Assembly: GCF_001421885.1 (NCBI RefSeq)
Contig: NZ_LMLH01000003.1
Span: 124,001-188,000, forward strand
Length of the DNA: 64,000 nucleotides
Direction: 5' to 3'
Source: Pseudomonas sp. Leaf48
GTDB lineage: Bacteria > Pseudomonadota > Gammaproteobacteria > Pseudomonadales > Pseudomonadaceae
The position numbers were made by a program, and so were the translations under genes. The notes beneath the pieces were generated by a model. The model made no database searches. It was given only the letters and a program-made list of their open reading frames with translations, and had not been told where the DNA came from. Shown one piece after another: positions 13,948-25,402 of the stretch (its first letter is position 1; each line of letters begins with the position of its first letter).

Positions 13948-16329
13948 TCACTTCCTTAACGTGGCGTTCAACCTTTGTTCGAGCGAGGTGAGGATGTTTT
14001 GCGTTGCGGTATTCACCTCATCGTCATTAAGAGTGCGCGATGGATGCTGCCAGGTCAAGCCGACTGCGAGGCTTTTTCTATCAGGATCAATGCCTTTACC
14101 CTGATACACGTCAAATAGCCTGAGGTCTGTCAGCCATTCGCCTGCATTTTCACGGATTACGTCCAGCACGGCCGTGGCCGCGACAGCTTTGTCCGCGATG
14201 AGTGCAAGGTCACGACGCACTTCAGGAAAACGTGATAACTCGTGGAATTTAGGCATTTTGCCCGACGCCACTTCGGCCAGAACCAGCTCGAATACGAAAA
14301 CCGGACGGTCGAGGCCGAGGGTTTTCGACAATTCAGGGTGGATTGCACCCACGAAGCCGACCAGACGACCTTCACGTTCGATGCGCGCGGTTTGACCCGG
14401 GTGCAGCGCCGGGTGTTTGCCCGGTACGAAAGTGAACGAGTCCAGTGCACCGGCGAAGCCCAGTACTGCTTCCACGTCAGCCTTGACGTCGAAGAAGTCG
14501 ACGGTATCGCGACCTTGCGCCCAGCCTTCCGGCAGACGGCTACCGCAAACGACACCAGCGAGCATCGGCTCCTGCTTCAAGCCTTCGAGCTGACCGACGA
14601 AACGCAGGCCGCTTTCGAACAGGCGGACGCGATCCTGTTGGCGGTTCAGGTTGTGCTGAAGCGCCTTGACCAGGCCAGGCCACAAGGACGAGCGCATGGC
14701 TGCCATGTCGTTGGAAATCGGATTGGCCAGCAGCAACGGTTCAACACCCGGATTAAACAGTTCGAACTGTTTCGGATCGATGAAGCTGTAGGTGATCGCT
14801 TCCTGATAACCACGGGCTACCAGCAGACGACGCAGCTCAGGCAGTTCGCTACGGGCTTCGGCCTTGGCTTGCGGTGCCAGGCGCGCTTGCGGGTAACGGA
14901 CCGGCAGGCGGTTGTAGCCGTACAGACGCGCCAGTTCTTCGATCAGGTCGACTTCCAGGCTGATATCGAAGCGATGGCTTGGCACTTCGACGCGCCACTG
15001 CCCTTCCCCATCAGCAGTAATGGTCAGGCCCAAACCGCCGAGCAGACGCTCGACTTCGGCCGACGCCATTTCCATGCCCAGCATCTGGGTGATGCGCTGG
15101 GCGCGCAAGGTCACCGGGGCGATCGATGGCAGGTGCTGTTCGCTGACGGTTTCGATGATCGGGCCGGCTTCCCCACCGGTGATTTCCAGCAGCAGGCCAG
15201 TGGCGCGCTCCATGGCTTCACGGGCGAGCTGCCAGTCGACGCCACGCTCGTAGCGGTGCGACGCATCGGTGTGCAAGCCGTAGGAACGGGCCTTGCCAGC
15301 GACGGCGATCTGGTCGAAGAACGCGCTTTCCAGGAAGATATCGCGAGTGGTCGCAGTGTTGACGCCGCTGTGCTCGCCACCCATGACGCCGGCAATTGCC
15401 AGGGCGCGGGTGTGGTCGGCGATCACCAGCGTATCGCTACGCAGGCTGACTTCCTGACCGTCGAGCAGTACCAGCTTTTCGCCTTCTTCGGCCATGCGCA
15501 CACGAATGCCGCCATTGATTTCGGCGAGGTCGAACGCGTGCAGCGGTTGACCCAGTTCCAGCATCACGTAGTTGGTGATGTCGACGGCAGCATCGATGCT
15601 GCGCACGTCGGCACGACGCAGACGCTCGACCATCCACAGCGGTGTTGGCCTGGACAGGTCGACGTTACGGATCACACGACCCAGGTAACGCGGGCAAGCG
15701 GCAGGCGCCAGCACTTCGACCGAACGCACTTCATCGTGCACGGCCGGCACGACAGCAACCACCGGACGGGTGACTTTGGCGTCATACAGCGCGCCAACTT
15801 CACGGGCCAGGCCGGCCAGGGACAGGCAGTCACCACGGTTCGGCGTCAGGTCGACTTCGATGCTGGCATCGTCCAGGCTCAGGTATTCACGAATGTCCTG
15901 ACCGACCGGCGCATCGGCCGGCAATTCCATCAGGCCATCGTTGCCCTCGCCCACTTGCAGCTCGGCTTGCGAGCACAGCATGCCGTTGGACTCTACGCCA
16001 CGCAGCTTGGCTTTCTTGATCTTGAAGTCGCCTGGCAGTTCAGCACCAATCATGGCGAACGGGATCTTCAGGCCCGGGCGCACGTTGGGCGCACCGCAAA
16101 CCACCTGAAAGGTCTCCGAACCATTGCTGACCTGGCAAACACGCAACTTGTCGGCGTCCGGGTGCTGCTCGGTGCTCAGCACCTCGCCCACCACCACACC
16201 GGTGAATTCGCCGGCGGCCAGCGTAACGCTGTCAACCTCAAGACCGGCCATCGACAGACGAGCAACCAGCTCGTCACGACTTACCTGCGGGCTTACCCAG
16301 CCGCGCAGCCATTGTTCACTGAATTTCAT
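13948..16329 (-). CDS. pheT: Phenylalanyl-tRNA synthetase beta subunit
   Basis: At 793 residues it has the normal family length and domain order: N-terminal OB-fold tRNA-binding part (GVVVGEVLSTEQHPDADKL), B3/B4 editing domain with the HRYERGVD region, B5 domain, catalytic-like core and the C-terminal FDX-ACB anticodon-binding domain (SRFPEVRRDLALI). It forms an alpha2-beta2 enzyme with PheS that charges tRNA-Phe and edits Tyr. It follows pheS by 26 bases. Confidence 0.98.
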   Translation of the reverse strand: MKFSEQWLRGWVSPQVSRDELVARLSMAGLEVDSVTLAAGEFTGVVVGEVLSTEQHPDADKLRVCQVSNGSETFQVVCGAPNVRPGLKIPFAMIGAELPGDFKIKKAKLRGVESNGMLCSQAELQVGEGNDGLMELPADAPVGQDIREYLSLDDASIEVDLTPNRGDCLSLAGLAREVGALYDAKVTRPVVAVVPAVHDEVRSVEVLAPAACPRYLGRVIRNVDLSRPTPLWMVERLRRADVRSIDAAVDITNYVMLELGQPLHAFDLAEINGGIRVRMAEEGEKLVLLDGQEVSLRSDTLVIADHTRALAIAGVMGGEHSGVNTATTRDIFLESAFFDQIAVAGKARSYGLHTDASHRYERGVDWQLAREAMERATGLLLEITGGEAGPIIETVSEQHLPSIAPVTLRAQRITQMLGMEMASAEVERLLGGLGLTITADGEGQWRVEVPSHRFDISLEVDLIEELARLYGYNRLPVRYPQARLAPQAKAEARSELPELRRLLVARGYQEAITYSFIDPKQFELFNPGVEPLLLANPISNDMAAMRSSLWPGLVKALQHNLNRQQDRVRLFESGLRFVGQLEGLKQEPMLAGVVCGSRLPEGWAQGRDTVDFFDVKADVEAVLGFAGALDSFTFVPGKHPALHPGQTARIEREGRLVGFVGAIHPELSKTLGLDRPVFVFELVLAEVASGKMPKFHELSRFPEVRRDLALIADKAVAATAVLDVIRENAGEWLTDLRLFDVYQGKGIDPDRKSLAVGLTWQHPSRTLNDDEVNTATQNILTSLEQRLNATLRK

Positions 16330-16355
16330 CCTGCTCTCCTAAGAATTCGTTACGA

Positions 16356-17426
<1,071 letters not shown>

Positions 17427-17481
17427 ATGACGTTTAACACCTGGCCCCACAGAGGTGAGGCCGGGTGACTGTCGGGGGTAC

Positions 17482-17838
17482 TTAAGCCAAGGTGGCTTTA
17501 GCTTTCTCGACAATCGCAGCAAACGCCGCTTTTTCGTTCACTGCCAGATCAGCCAGAACCTTACGGTCGATCTCGATGGACGCTTTTTTCAGGCCGGCGA
17601 TGAAACGGCTGTAGGACAGACCGTTGATACGAGCACCAGCGTTGATACGAGCGATCCACAGAGCGCGGAACTGACGTTTTTTCTGACGACGGTCACGGTA
17701 GGCGTATTGGCCTGCCTTGATTACCGCTTGCTTGGCAACACGGAATACGCGCGAACGTGCACCGTAGTAGCCTTTAGCAAGTTTCAGAATTTTTTTGTGA
17801 CGCTTACGGGCAATGACGCCACGCTTAACACGAGCCAT
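17482..17838 (-). CDS. rplT: 50S ribosomal protein L20
   Basis: The 118-residue protein is full length and nearly invariant in its class ([26 protein letters not shown] at the N-terminus, read in parts). L20 binds 23S rRNA early in 50S assembly and represses its own operon in E. coli. It follows rpmI by 28 bases. Confidence 0.98.
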   Translation of the reverse strand: MARVKRGVIARKRHKKILKLAKGYYGARSRVFRVAKQAVIKAGQYAYRDRRQKKRQFRALWIARINAGARINGLSYSRFIAGLKKASIEIDRKVLADLAVNEKAAFAAIVEKAKATLA

Positions 17839-17866
17839 GAGTTACTTCCTCTATTCTTGACTAAAA

Positions 17867-18061
17867 TTAACGAAGGCGCAGCATGCGCTCGACTTTTGCC
17901 ACGTCAGACGGATGCAGCAAGCTGCTACCGCGCAGTTGACGCTTACGCTTGGTCGACATTTTGGTCAGGATGTGGCTCTTGAAAGCGTGCTTGTGCTTGA
18001 TACCGTTAGCAGTTTTCAGAAACCGCTTAGCAGCACCACTTTTGGTCTTCATTTTTGGCAT
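17867..18061 (-). CDS. rpmI: 50S ribosomal protein L35
   Basis: The 64-residue basic protein has the family pattern [20 protein letters not shown] and the end [11 protein letters not shown]. It lies between infC and rplT in the standard IF3-L35-L20 operon. Confidence 0.98.
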   Translation of the reverse strand: MPKMKTKSGAAKRFLKTANGIKHKHAFKSHILTKMSTKRKRQLRGSSLLHPSDVAKVERMLRLR

Positions 18062-18121
18062 GTTCGGATACTCCGCATTCAGTTGATAAACATAATCAGA
18101 AGGCCTGCCGTGCCCTGTTGA

Positions 18122-18673
18122 TTACTTCTTCTTTTTCGGGGCGATGACCATGATCAGTTGGCGTCCTTCCATCTTCGGATGCTGTTCGACCGAACCGTAC
18201 TCGAGCAGGTCAGCTTCAACCCGCTTGAGGAGTTCCATCCCCAGCTCCTGGTGGGCCATCTCACGGCCGCGGAATCGCAAGGATACCTTGGCCCTGTCCC
18301 CATCACTCAGGAAACGTACCAGGTTGCGCAGTTTTACCTGGTAATCCCCTTCCTCCGTCCCTGGACGAAACTTGATTTCTTTAACCTGAATCTGCTTCTG
18401 GTTTTTCTTGGCCGCGGCAACCTGCTTCTTCTTTTCGAAGATCGATTTGCCGTAGTCCATCAGTTTGCAAACAGGGGGTACTGCATCGGCGGAAATTTCC
18501 ACCAGATCCAGTTTGGCCTCTTCAGCCTTAAGAAGCGCGTCTTCAATTGACACAATCCCAAGCTGTTCACCTTCAGCCCCAATTAACCGAACCTCGCGTG
18601 CCGAGATATTCTCGTTGATCGGGGCCTTCGGTGCAGCTCGTTTATCTTGTCTCATTTCACGCTTAATAATAAT
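18122..18673 (-). CDS. infC: Translation initiation factor IF-3
   Basis: The product has the IF3 N-domain ([21 protein letters not shown]), a lysine-rich linker and the C-domain ([21 protein letters not shown]). I use the non-standard start: three ATT codons in a row lie at 18673, 18670 and 18667, in frame and next to GGAG, six codons before the first ATG (18655). AUU starts are the known hallmark of infC and allow IF3 to sense its own level, because it rejects non-canonical starts. Which ATT is used is not settled; the second or third has better spacing. The first overlaps the thrS stop. Confidence 0.93.
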   Translation of the reverse strand: MIIKREMRQDKRAAPKAPINENISAREVRLIGAEGEQLGIVSIEDALLKAEEAKLDLVEISADAVPPVCKLMDYGKSIFEKKKQVAAAKKNQKQIQVKEIKFRPGTEEGDYQVKLRNLVRFLSDGDRAKVSLRFRGREMAHQELGMELLKRVEADLLEYGSVEQHPKMEGRQLIMVIAPKKKK

Positions 18674-20595
18674 TACTCCGAATCTGGGCGACCACGCCGG
18701 GAAACCGCTTGCGCGAGGAACTCAGCGAACTGGGCGACGGGCATCGAGCCCAGGTCAGCACCTTCACGAGTACGCACAGCGACAGTCTGCATCTCGACTT
18801 CCCGATCTCCGATAACCAAGAGATAAGGAACCTTGAGCAAAGTATGCTCGCGGATTTTAAAGCCGATTTTTTCATTTCTCAAGTCAGACTTGGCACGAAA
18901 ACCGCTTTCGTTGAGGGTTTTTTCCACTTCGGCGGCGAAATCTGCTTGTTTGTCGGTGATATTCATCACCACTGCCTGGGTCGGAGCAAGCCACGCCGGG
19001 AATGCACCCTCGTAATGCTCGATCAGGATTCCGACGAAACGTTCGAAGGACCCCAGGATCGCCCGGTGCAACATCACCGGGTGCTTGCGACTGTTGTCTT
19101 CGGAGACGAATTCGGCTCCCAGACGCACTGGCAGGTTAAAATCGAGCTGCAGGGTACCACACTGCCACACGCGACCGAGACAATCTTTCAGCGAGAATTC
19201 GATCTTCGGACCGTAGAAGGCGCCCTCACCCGGCTGCAGATCGTACGGCAGGCCCGCGCTATCAAGGGCTGCAGCCAATGCAGCTTCAGCGCGATCCCAC
19301 AACTCGTCGGAACCGACGCGTTTTTCCGGACGAGTGGACAGCTTCATCTCGACGTCTTTGAAGCCGAAGTCGGCGTAGACGTCCATGGTCAGCTTGATGA
19401 ATGCAGCGGATTCGGCCTGCATCTGCTCTTCAGTACAGAAGATGTGGGCGTCGTCCTGAGTGAATGCGCGCACACGCATGATGCCGTGCAGCGCACCCGA
19501 TGGCTCGTTACGGTGGCAGGCACCGAACTCGGCCAGGCGCATCGGCAACTCGCGGTAGCTTTTCAGGCCCTGGTTGAACACCTGCACGTGGCAAGGGCAG
19601 TTCATCGGCTTAATGGCGTAGTCGCGGTTTTCCGACTGGGTGGTGAACATGTTGTCGGCGTAGTTGGCCCAGTGCCCGGATTTCTCCCACAGGCTGCGGT
19701 CAACGACCTGGGGGGTCTTGATCTCGAGGTAGCCGTTGTCGCGCTGAACCTTGCGCATGTACTGCTCGAGCACCTGGTACAGCGTCCAGCCGTTCGGGTG
19801 CCAGAACACCATGCCCGGCGATTCTTCCTGGGTGTGGAACAGGCCCAGGCGCTTGCCGATCTTGCGGTGATCGCGCTTTTCAGCTTCTTCGATGCGCTGG
19901 ATGTAAGCGGCCAGCTGCTTCTTGTCGGCCCATGCGGTGCCGTAGACGCGCTGCAACTGCTCGTTCTTGGCATCGCCACGCCAGTAGGCGCCGGACAGCT
20001 TGGTCAGCTTGAAGGATTTCAGGAAGCGCGTGTTCGGCACGTGCGGACCGCGGCACATGTCGACGTATTCTTCGTGATAGTACAGGCCCATGGCCTGCTC
20101 GTTCGGCATGTCCTCGACCAGGCGCAGCTTGTAGTCTTCGCCACGGGCCTTGAACACTTCGATCACTTCGGCGCGCGCAGTGACTTTCTTGATGACGTCG
20201 TAATCTTTCTCGATCAGTTGCTGCATGCGCTGTTCGATGGCGGCCAGGTCGTCCGGGGTGAAAGGACGTTCGAAGGCGATGTCGTAATAGAAGCCTTCGT
20301 CGATGACCGGACCGATGACCATTTTGGCCGTCGGGTACAGCTGCTTGACCGCATGGCCAACCAGGTGGGCGCAAGAGTGGCGAATGATCTCCAGCCCCTC
20401 TTCATCCTTTGGCGTGATGATTTGCAGCGACGCGTCGCTGTCGATGACGTCGCAGGCGTCGACCAGCTTGCCATTGACCTTGCCGGCCACGGTGGCCTTT
20501 GCCAGGCCAGCACCAATGGATGCGGCGACCTCGGCTACGGAAACCGGGTGATCGAATGTACGTTGACTGCCGTCGGGAAGAGTAATAGTTGGCAT
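18673..20595 (-). CDS. thrS: Threonyl-tRNA synthetase
   Basis: The 640-residue protein has the full set of domains: TGS (residues 1-61), the SAD editing domain ([16 protein letters not shown]), the class II catalytic core with the zinc-binding CPCHVQVF segment, and the C-terminal anticodon-binding domain. The start MPTITLPDG at 20595 follows GGAGAGGAGG. It charges tRNA-Thr and clears Ser. Its stop touches the infC start, so the two are coupled. Confidence 0.98.
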   Translation of the reverse strand: MPTITLPDGSQRTFDHPVSVAEVAASIGAGLAKATVAGKVNGKLVDACDVIDSDASLQIITPKDEEGLEIIRHSCAHLVGHAVKQLYPTAKMVIGPVIDEGFYYDIAFERPFTPDDLAAIEQRMQQLIEKDYDVIKKVTARAEVIEVFKARGEDYKLRLVEDMPNEQAMGLYYHEEYVDMCRGPHVPNTRFLKSFKLTKLSGAYWRGDAKNEQLQRVYGTAWADKKQLAAYIQRIEEAEKRDHRKIGKRLGLFHTQEESPGMVFWHPNGWTLYQVLEQYMRKVQRDNGYLEIKTPQVVDRSLWEKSGHWANYADNMFTTQSENRDYAIKPMNCPCHVQVFNQGLKSYRELPMRLAEFGACHRNEPSGALHGIMRVRAFTQDDAHIFCTEEQMQAESAAFIKLTMDVYADFGFKDVEMKLSTRPEKRVGSDELWDRAEAALAAALDSAGLPYDLQPGEGAFYGPKIEFSLKDCLGRVWQCGTLQLDFNLPVRLGAEFVSEDNSRKHPVMLHRAILGSFERFVGILIEHYEGAFPAWLAPTQAVVMNITDKQADFAAEVEKTLNESGFRAKSDLRNEKIGFKIREHTLLKVPYLLVIGDREVEMQTVAVRTREGADLGSMPVAQFAEFLAQAVSRRGRPDSE

Positions 20596-20969
20596 GGCGC
20601 CTCCTCTCCTAGTGGTGACCCCTACCAAAGGTCACGTGGGTTGGGATGAGCCAGTACAAGATCCGGTCCAGGCCATTCAATGACGAACGCCTGCCTTACA
20701 GCGGCAGGAGCCTTGCGGCCAACCGGAAAACCGAACCAGAGTGACTGGGATTCAAATCAGGATTATTCGAACATGTGCCGCCACCGGGACTGAAGGTCAT
20801 CCGGGGCCTGCAAATACCCGAGCCGAGCATGCTAGCACAGATGAACGGTCGTCGATGCACGCAGCTTTGCTGCGAGGGCAAATCGGGCAAATTTATGCCA
20901 GAGTGCTGAACTTGAACCCCGCATCAGCCCTCAGATAACAAGTCATTGACCCAAAAGGAGCATCTCAGC
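20596..20969. other. Intergenic region upstream of thrS
   Basis: This stretch holds the thrS leader on the minus strand. A possible extended -10 element (TGTGCTAGCAT on the minus strand) lies at 20829-20839, and a small 6-bp hairpin lies at 20690-20708 in the leader. No gene is seen. On the right, AAGGAG precedes the plus-strand gene at 20970. Confidence 0.4.
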
Positions 20970-21272
20970 ATGCGTCTGAATCGTTTGTTCGCCTTCGTCG
21001 CCCCTGTCGTTCTACTGCTGCCCCTGGCCGCCCATGCAGAATGGCCAAAGGGCGAGCGGGAGAAATACATGGCGCAGTGCGTTCCTGCAGCTGCAGAGAA
21101 GATTGGTACGCCAGCAGCCAAATCCCACTGTGCTTGCGGCGCCGACGCCATCAAGTCATACCCTGCCGCTGATATCCAGGCCTTGATGAACAACACCGCC
21201 AGTGCTGAATTGAAGCAGAAGGCCCTGGGCAAAATTGCAGCCTGCAAAGCCACCAGCAAAGAGCAAAAATGA
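20970..21272 (+). CDS. Small secreted protein with conserved Cys
   Basis: The 100-residue precursor has a signal peptide (MRLNRLFAFVAPVVLLLPLAAHA, cleaved before EWPKG). The mature part of about 77 residues has four Cys (CVPAA, CAC, ACKA) that may form disulphides in the periplasm. AAGGAG lies before the ATG at 20970. The pattern with spaced Cys and helices is common in pseudomonad periplasmic proteins of unknown role. Confidence 0.75.
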   Translation: MRLNRLFAFVAPVVLLLPLAAHAEWPKGEREKYMAQCVPAAAEKIGTPAAKSHCACGADAIKSYPAADIQALMNNTASAELKQKALGKIAACKATSKEQK

Positions 21273-21563
21273 TCCGGTTTCGGCGTTTCGAGCCATGAAT
21301 TACCGGTAAAAAGCCGCTGAAACGGCCCCTTTCGTACAATTTATTAAGGTTTTACAGCTTTTTTTATCACCTTTATTTTCGGCTAGAAGCCTTATAAACC
21401 GGGGCTTTCAGCCGATTCAGGGAATCGGCAAGACACGACTGGTTCGCAAACAGCGCCTGCGGGGGGCTCCCAAAGCGAACATTTCGACTATGATACTCGG
21501 GTGTGCCCAGTTGGCCTGAGCAGCACAGTACTACTGAAAATATATGTTTCTTGGAGATACACC

Positions 21564-21776
21564 ATGTCTAATCGCCAAACCGGCACCGTTAAATGGTTCA
21601 ACGATGAAAAAGGCTTCGGCTTCATCACTCCTCAAGGTGGCGGTGACGACCTGTTCGTACACTTCAAAGCTATCGAAAGCGACGGTTTCAAAAGCCTGAA
21701 AGAAGGCCAGACCGTTTCCTTCGTGGCTGAGAAAGGCCAAAAGGGTATGCAAGCTGCTCAAGTTCGCCCAGAGTAA
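21564..21776 (+). CDS. Cold-shock domain protein (CspA family)
   Basis: The 70-residue protein is a single cold-shock OB fold with both RNA-binding motifs (KGFGFI, DLFVHF) intact. Such proteins melt RNA secondary structure. The leader before the ATG is long and the ribosome site is TTGGAGAT, as is usual for csp genes with regulated leaders. A bidirectional terminator follows. Whether it is the major cold-inducible copy (CapB/CspD-like) cannot be told. Confidence 0.95.
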   Translation: MSNRQTGTVKWFNDEKGFGFITPQGGGDDLFVHFKAIESDGFKSLKEGQTVSFVAEKGQKGMQAAQVRPE

Positions 21777-21791
21777 TTTCCAGGCGCACTA

Positions 21792-21822
21792 AAAAAACCC
21801 CGTCCATGTGACGGGGTTTTTT
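21792..21822. terminator. Bidirectional terminator between csp and the I78 gene
   Basis: AAAACCCCGTC and GACGGGGTTTT pair around a 5-base loop, with A run on the left and T run on the right, so it can end both convergent transcripts. Confidence 0.9.
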
Positions 21823-21837
21823 ATGGCACAAACAAAA

Positions 21838-22158
21838 TCAGCCGCAGTTGACGCGGATGACTACGTGACTGGCATCGGTGTTCAGGTTCAGGCGGTCAGA
21901 GCGATACTCCAGCGTCACCATATCGGTTGGCAGGAGGAAGCGGGCATTCTGCGCGCCGGCGCGGGTACGCGCATGCTCCAGCAATTGCGGGGAAGCCTGT
22001 TTGCCAATGGCGAAATCGGCAGCCTTTGCCTCGCAGCGACTATGGCCGGTATCTGAAGTCGCAACAGCATCCGTTGCCGGCTCCGTGGCGGTAGTGCTGC
22101 AACCGGCCAACAAGGCAGCGGCCAGCACAGTACCCAATGACGCGAGCTTCCAAGGCAT
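21838..22158 (-). CDS. I78-family peptidase inhibitor lipoprotein
   Basis: The 106-residue precursor has a lipoprotein signal ending LLAGC (Cys20). The mature part has the I78 pattern: C-x-A-K-A-A-D-F-A-IGKQAS, ARTRAGAQNARFL and the C-terminal VIRVNCG, with the two Cys likely joined. I78 members inhibit serine proteases such as elastase. It should be an outer- or inner-membrane lipoprotein facing the periplasm. Confidence 0.85.
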   Translation of the reverse strand: MPWKLASLGTVLAAALLAGCSTTATEPATDAVATSDTGHSRCEAKAADFAIGKQASPQLLEHARTRAGAQNARFLLPTDMVTLEYRSDRLNLNTDASHVVIRVNCG

Positions 22159-22323
22159 GAAGCCTCCTATTTCAAAAAATTAAGCTGAATTCGTGCGACA
22201 ACCCGACTGCCGCCTGGTTTCACGGGACGGCACTTCACTTCGCCCCCGACCCGCACGAACGGCAATTCTGCCCGAGCACCGGCCAGCCTTCACTCTGCAA
22301 ACGTGACTGAATGTGAACAGGAC

Positions 22324-22629
22324 TCAATAGACGTCGATATAGTCGTACGGCGGATTCGGCCAGTTCTCTTTCAACGCATTGAAGATCTGCATGACCCACA
22401 CCTCATCGCTGGCGGCGACACGTCCGACGTAGCCGGAACCCTTGGCCCAGGTTTCGAGGCGAAACAACAACCCGTCGATCTCGGTACCGCCGACGATCCC
22501 CGAAGAAATATAGGCAATGCCTTGCCGGGTGACCCGCAACTGGGTGTGTTCATCGTCACTGGCGGCGGCCAGCAACTGACGCACGGACTCAAGCGTCAAA
22601 CCGTCAGGGGAATTCAAATCGATCTGCAC
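22324..22629 (-). CDS. Unknown small soluble protein
   Basis: The GTG at 22629 with CAAGGGC upstream gives 101 residues (VQIDLNSPDGLTL...); the frame is open to another GTG at 22746, whose extra 39 residues look non-coding and lack a ribosome site. The protein is acidic with mixed strands and helices and ends NPPYDYIDVY. No family is recognised. It is divergent from the gene at 22762. Confidence 0.5.
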   Translation of the reverse strand: MQIDLNSPDGLTLESVRQLLAAASDDEHTQLRVTRQGIAYISSGIVGGTEIDGLLFRLETWAKGSGYVGRVAASDEVWVMQIFNALKENWPNPPYDYIDVY

Positions 22630-22761
22630 AGCGTAGCCCTTGAAGAATATCAATGACCAAGTGTCGCATAGCCCGCCCTTGATGCCTAAGTCGGGGTGTA
22701 AAACGCCGTACAAAATGCTTAACTCGACGCTCGGACCTTTCCCCACTTAACGAGCGCCACC

Positions 22762-22974
22762 ATGACCACCGTAAGCATCGACGCCGACATCAAGGCCAAG
22801 TGGCCAGACGGCCACAGCTCATACAGCCCAGGCAGCACCGAAGAGCTGGCCATTATCGGTATTGACCTGCTGGTCCGGGACATCGGGGCCGAAGCCGCTC
22901 AGTCATTCATCGAGCAGGTTTTCGAGAAGCACCTGGCCGACCAGAGAGCCGCGACAGATAGCGGCCGGGAGTAA
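22762..22974 (+). CDS. Unknown small acidic protein
   Basis: The 70-residue product has no membrane segment. The C-terminal part (IGAEAAQSFIEQVFEKHLADQ) is an amphipathic helix. The ribosome site before the ATG is weak. It stands alone between the divergent unknown gene and the nucleoside hydrolase. No family is recognised. Confidence 0.5.
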   Translation: MTTVSIDADIKAKWPDGHSSYSPGSTEELAIIGIDLLVRDIGAEAAQSFIEQVFEKHLADQRAATDSGRE

Positions 22975-23012
22975 TCCCGCCCGCCGGCACCTGCACCTGC
23001 ACAGGGAAGAGG

Positions 23013-23990
23013 CTATTTGAGGCGAGCCAGTCGTTCGGTCAGCAGATCGAAAAAGCCCTGGGCATCGCCGCTTTCAACCCAAAAGGCGTTTTTTGGCGCC
23101 TTGAGCGTGTCGTACCAATCGACAATGGTCTGGCCGAAGGTCGGGCCTTCGCGACTGTCGACCACCACGTTCACCGTACGACCGCTGAACAGCCCGGGCT
23201 TGAGCAGATAGGCGATGACCGTGGCGTCATGCACCGGGCCGCCCGCGATGCCGTAGTGCTCCATATCACCTTTGATGTACTCATTGAGAATGGCGCAAAC
23301 CAGCTTGCTGGCCGTGTTGTCCAGTGCCGCAATCTGCCTCAGCCGCGACTCACTGGTGAGGATCTTGTGAGTCACGTCCAGCGGCAGGTAGGTCAGCCTC
23401 ACCCCGCTCTTGAGTACCACTTCAGCCGCATGCGGGTCGGCGAACAGGTTGAATTCGGCCACCGGTGTGATGTTGCCACCGTTGAAATGCGCGCCCCCCA
23501 TGACCACCACTTGCTTGATGCCCTGCACGATCTTCGGCTGCTGGATCAGCGCCAGGGCCAGGTTGGTCTGCGGGCCAAGCATTGCCACGGTAATGCTGTG
23601 GGGCTCGGCCGTCATCAAGGTGTCAATCAGATAAGTCACGGCACTGCCGTCGGCCAGACCTGGCCGGGGCTCATGCACGGTGATCCCCGACAAGCCCTCC
23701 TTGCCATGAATGTCTTCGGCGTAGATCGGCGTGCGCATCAGCGGCTTCGGCGCCCCGGCGTAGACAGGCACATCCTCTCGCCCCGCCCACTCCCGTGCCA
23801 GCCGGGCATTGCGTGAGGTCTTGTCCAGGCGAACGTTGCCGGCAACGGTGGTCAGCGCACGAATGTTCAGCTCATCGGGTGACGCCAGGGCGAAGAGCAA
23901 GGCCACGACGTCGTCGGCACCCGGGTCGGTGTCGATGATCAGCTCGATCTTTTCCGCCGCCCGGGCGCCGGTTGCAGTATTCAGGGACAA
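23013..23990 (-). CDS. Inosine-uridine-preferring nucleoside hydrolase
   Basis: The N-terminal DTDPGADD motif binds the catalytic calcium and marks the IUNH family; MGGAHFNGGNITPVAEFN and the late HDATV segment complete the active site. It splits ribonucleosides to base and ribose. It is last in the ribose operon, 50 bases after rbsD, so it probably supplies ribose to RbsK. Start is unclear: TTG at 23990 is taken. The frame is open further upstream with a hydrophobic stretch (WSLLPLSLNTATGARA) that may be part of a signal peptide. Confidence 0.9.
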   Translation of the reverse strand: MSLNTATGARAAEKIELIIDTDPGADDVVALLFALASPDELNIRALTTVAGNVRLDKTSRNARLAREWAGREDVPVYAGAPKPLMRTPIYAEDIHGKEGLSGITVHEPRPGLADGSAVTYLIDTLMTAEPHSITVAMLGPQTNLALALIQQPKIVQGIKQVVVMGGAHFNGGNITPVAEFNLFADPHAAEVVLKSGVRLTYLPLDVTHKILTSESRLRQIAALDNTASKLVCAILNEYIKGDMEHYGIAGGPVHDATVIAYLLKPGLFSGRTVNVVVDSREGPTFGQTIVDWYDTLKAPKNAFWVESGDAQGFFDLLTERLARLK

Positions 23991-24042
23991 AGGCAGCAGA
24001 CTCCATAGCGGATGGTGCAGTGTTTCAACCGAGCGGCAAGAC

Positions 24043-24447
24043 TCAGAACGTTACCCCGGCGATCAACACGATGTTGCAGTACGGCTGACATTCACCAGTG
24101 CGCACGATCGCCCTCGCCTGCCGGCTCAGAACCTTGAACTCTTCATGGCTGAGCAGTTCGCGCCGCCCCAGTGAACCTGCGGCGTCCAGTTCATCCAGCA
24201 CAGCCAGTGCCGACGGTTTTTTCTTGAGGATCTCGTGAGCCAGAACATGGCTTTCAACCTGCATTTCGCTCAGTACGACGTTCAAGGTGCTGACGAAATC
24301 CGGAATGCCATGGGTCAGCGCCAGGTCGATCAATTCGACGCCCGGCGGAACCGGCAATCCTGCATCGCCGATCACCACTTTGTCGCCATGGCCCAATGAG
24401 GCGATCAGCCGTGATAACGCGATGTTGAGCAGAGGTGTCTTTTTCAT
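24043..24447 (-). CDS. rbsD: D-ribose pyranase
   Basis: The 134-residue protein has the RbsD pattern: N-terminal [16 protein letters not shown] with the catalytic His, GDAGLPVP, and the C-terminal [16 protein letters not shown]. It speeds up the change of ribopyranose to the furanose form that RbsK can use. It overlaps rbsK by 4 bases. Confidence 0.96.
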   Translation of the reverse strand: MKKTPLLNIALSRLIASLGHGDKVVIGDAGLPVPPGVELIDLALTHGIPDFVSTLNVVLSEMQVESHVLAHEILKKKPSALAVLDELDAAGSLGRRELLSHEEFKVLSRQARAIVRTGECQPYCNIVLIAGVTF

Positions 24448-25361
24448 GGTGCTTGAAATGCCTGTACGTCGGACAAAGCCGGAATCGAGGGCTGCGCGCC
24501 GGCCCGGGTGACCGATAGCGCCGCAGCCACCTGGCCGAAACGGATCGCTTCAGCTTCACCTTTGCCGGCAGCAAGGGCCGCCGCGAAACCGCCGACGAAG
24601 GTATCGCCGGCCGCAGTGGTGTCGACCGCCTTCACGCTCGGCGCCGGGAAGTGCTGGAAGCTGTTGCCGTCGGCGAATAACGACCCTTGGGCGCCGAGGG
24701 TAATGATCACCTTGCCGGCGCCCATGTCGATCAGCTTTGTCGCCGCGGCTTGCGCAGTGTCCAGCGAATCCACCGCAACGCCGCTCAGGGCCGCCGCCTC
24801 GCTTTCGTTGGGAATCAGGTAATCGATCGACCCATACCAATGCGCTGGCAGCGCACGACTGGCCGGTGCCGGATTGAGGATGACAATCTTGCCCAGTTCG
24901 CGGCCGCGCTTGAGCGCATGACCCACGGTGGCATCCGGCACCTCGAGCTGACAGATGAGCAGATCCGCCGCCTGCAACACCGGATCGAAACGCTTGAGTT
25001 GATCTGCCGTCAGCGCACCGTTGGCACCGGGGACAATCACGATCGAGTTCTGGCTGTTGTCGTCCACCACAATCAGCGCCACGCCACTGGAACCGTCAAC
25101 GGTGCTGACCGCCTGGCAGTCGATTTGCTCGGCCAGCAGCGCTGCGCGCAACGCGTCGCCATAGGCGTCACGCCCCACGCAACCAATCATCGAAACCTGC
25201 GCACCCAGGCGCGCGGCGGCCACGGCCTGGTTAGCGCCCTTGCCGCCGGAAACGACGGAAAACGACTCGCCGATCAACGTCTCACCACCCTTGGGCAGAC
25301 GTGATGCCCGGGTCACCAGGTCCATGTTCAGACTGCCTACTACCACTACTTTTGCTGGCAT
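24444..25361 (-). CDS. rbsK: Ribokinase
   Basis: The 305-residue PfkB-family kinase has the N-terminal signature [16 protein letters not shown] and the C-terminal [17 protein letters not shown] with the catalytic Asp in AAGD. It makes ribose 5-phosphate in the cytoplasm. It lies 41 bases after rbsR and is coupled to rbsD. Confidence 0.97.
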   Translation of the reverse strand: MPAKVVVVGSLNMDLVTRASRLPKGGETLIGESFSVVSGGKGANQAVAAARLGAQVSMIGCVGRDAYGDALRAALLAEQIDCQAVSTVDGSSGVALIVVDDNSQNSIVIVPGANGALTADQLKRFDPVLQAADLLICQLEVPDATVGHALKRGRELGKIVILNPAPASRALPAHWYGSIDYLIPNESEAAALSGVAVDSLDTAQAAATKLIDMGAGKVIITLGAQGSLFADGNSFQHFPAPSVKAVDTTAAGDTFVGGFAAALAAGKGEAEAIRFGQVAAALSVTRAGAQPSIPALSDVQAFQAP

Positions 25362-25402
25362 ACATTGCTACTCATCGATTCTGTTTCAGCGTTATTTCTG
25401 AT

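Noticed and set aside
18709-20649. Long open frame of 646 codons opposite thrS
   Set aside because: Antisense shadow of thrS; no ribosome site or recognisable domain.
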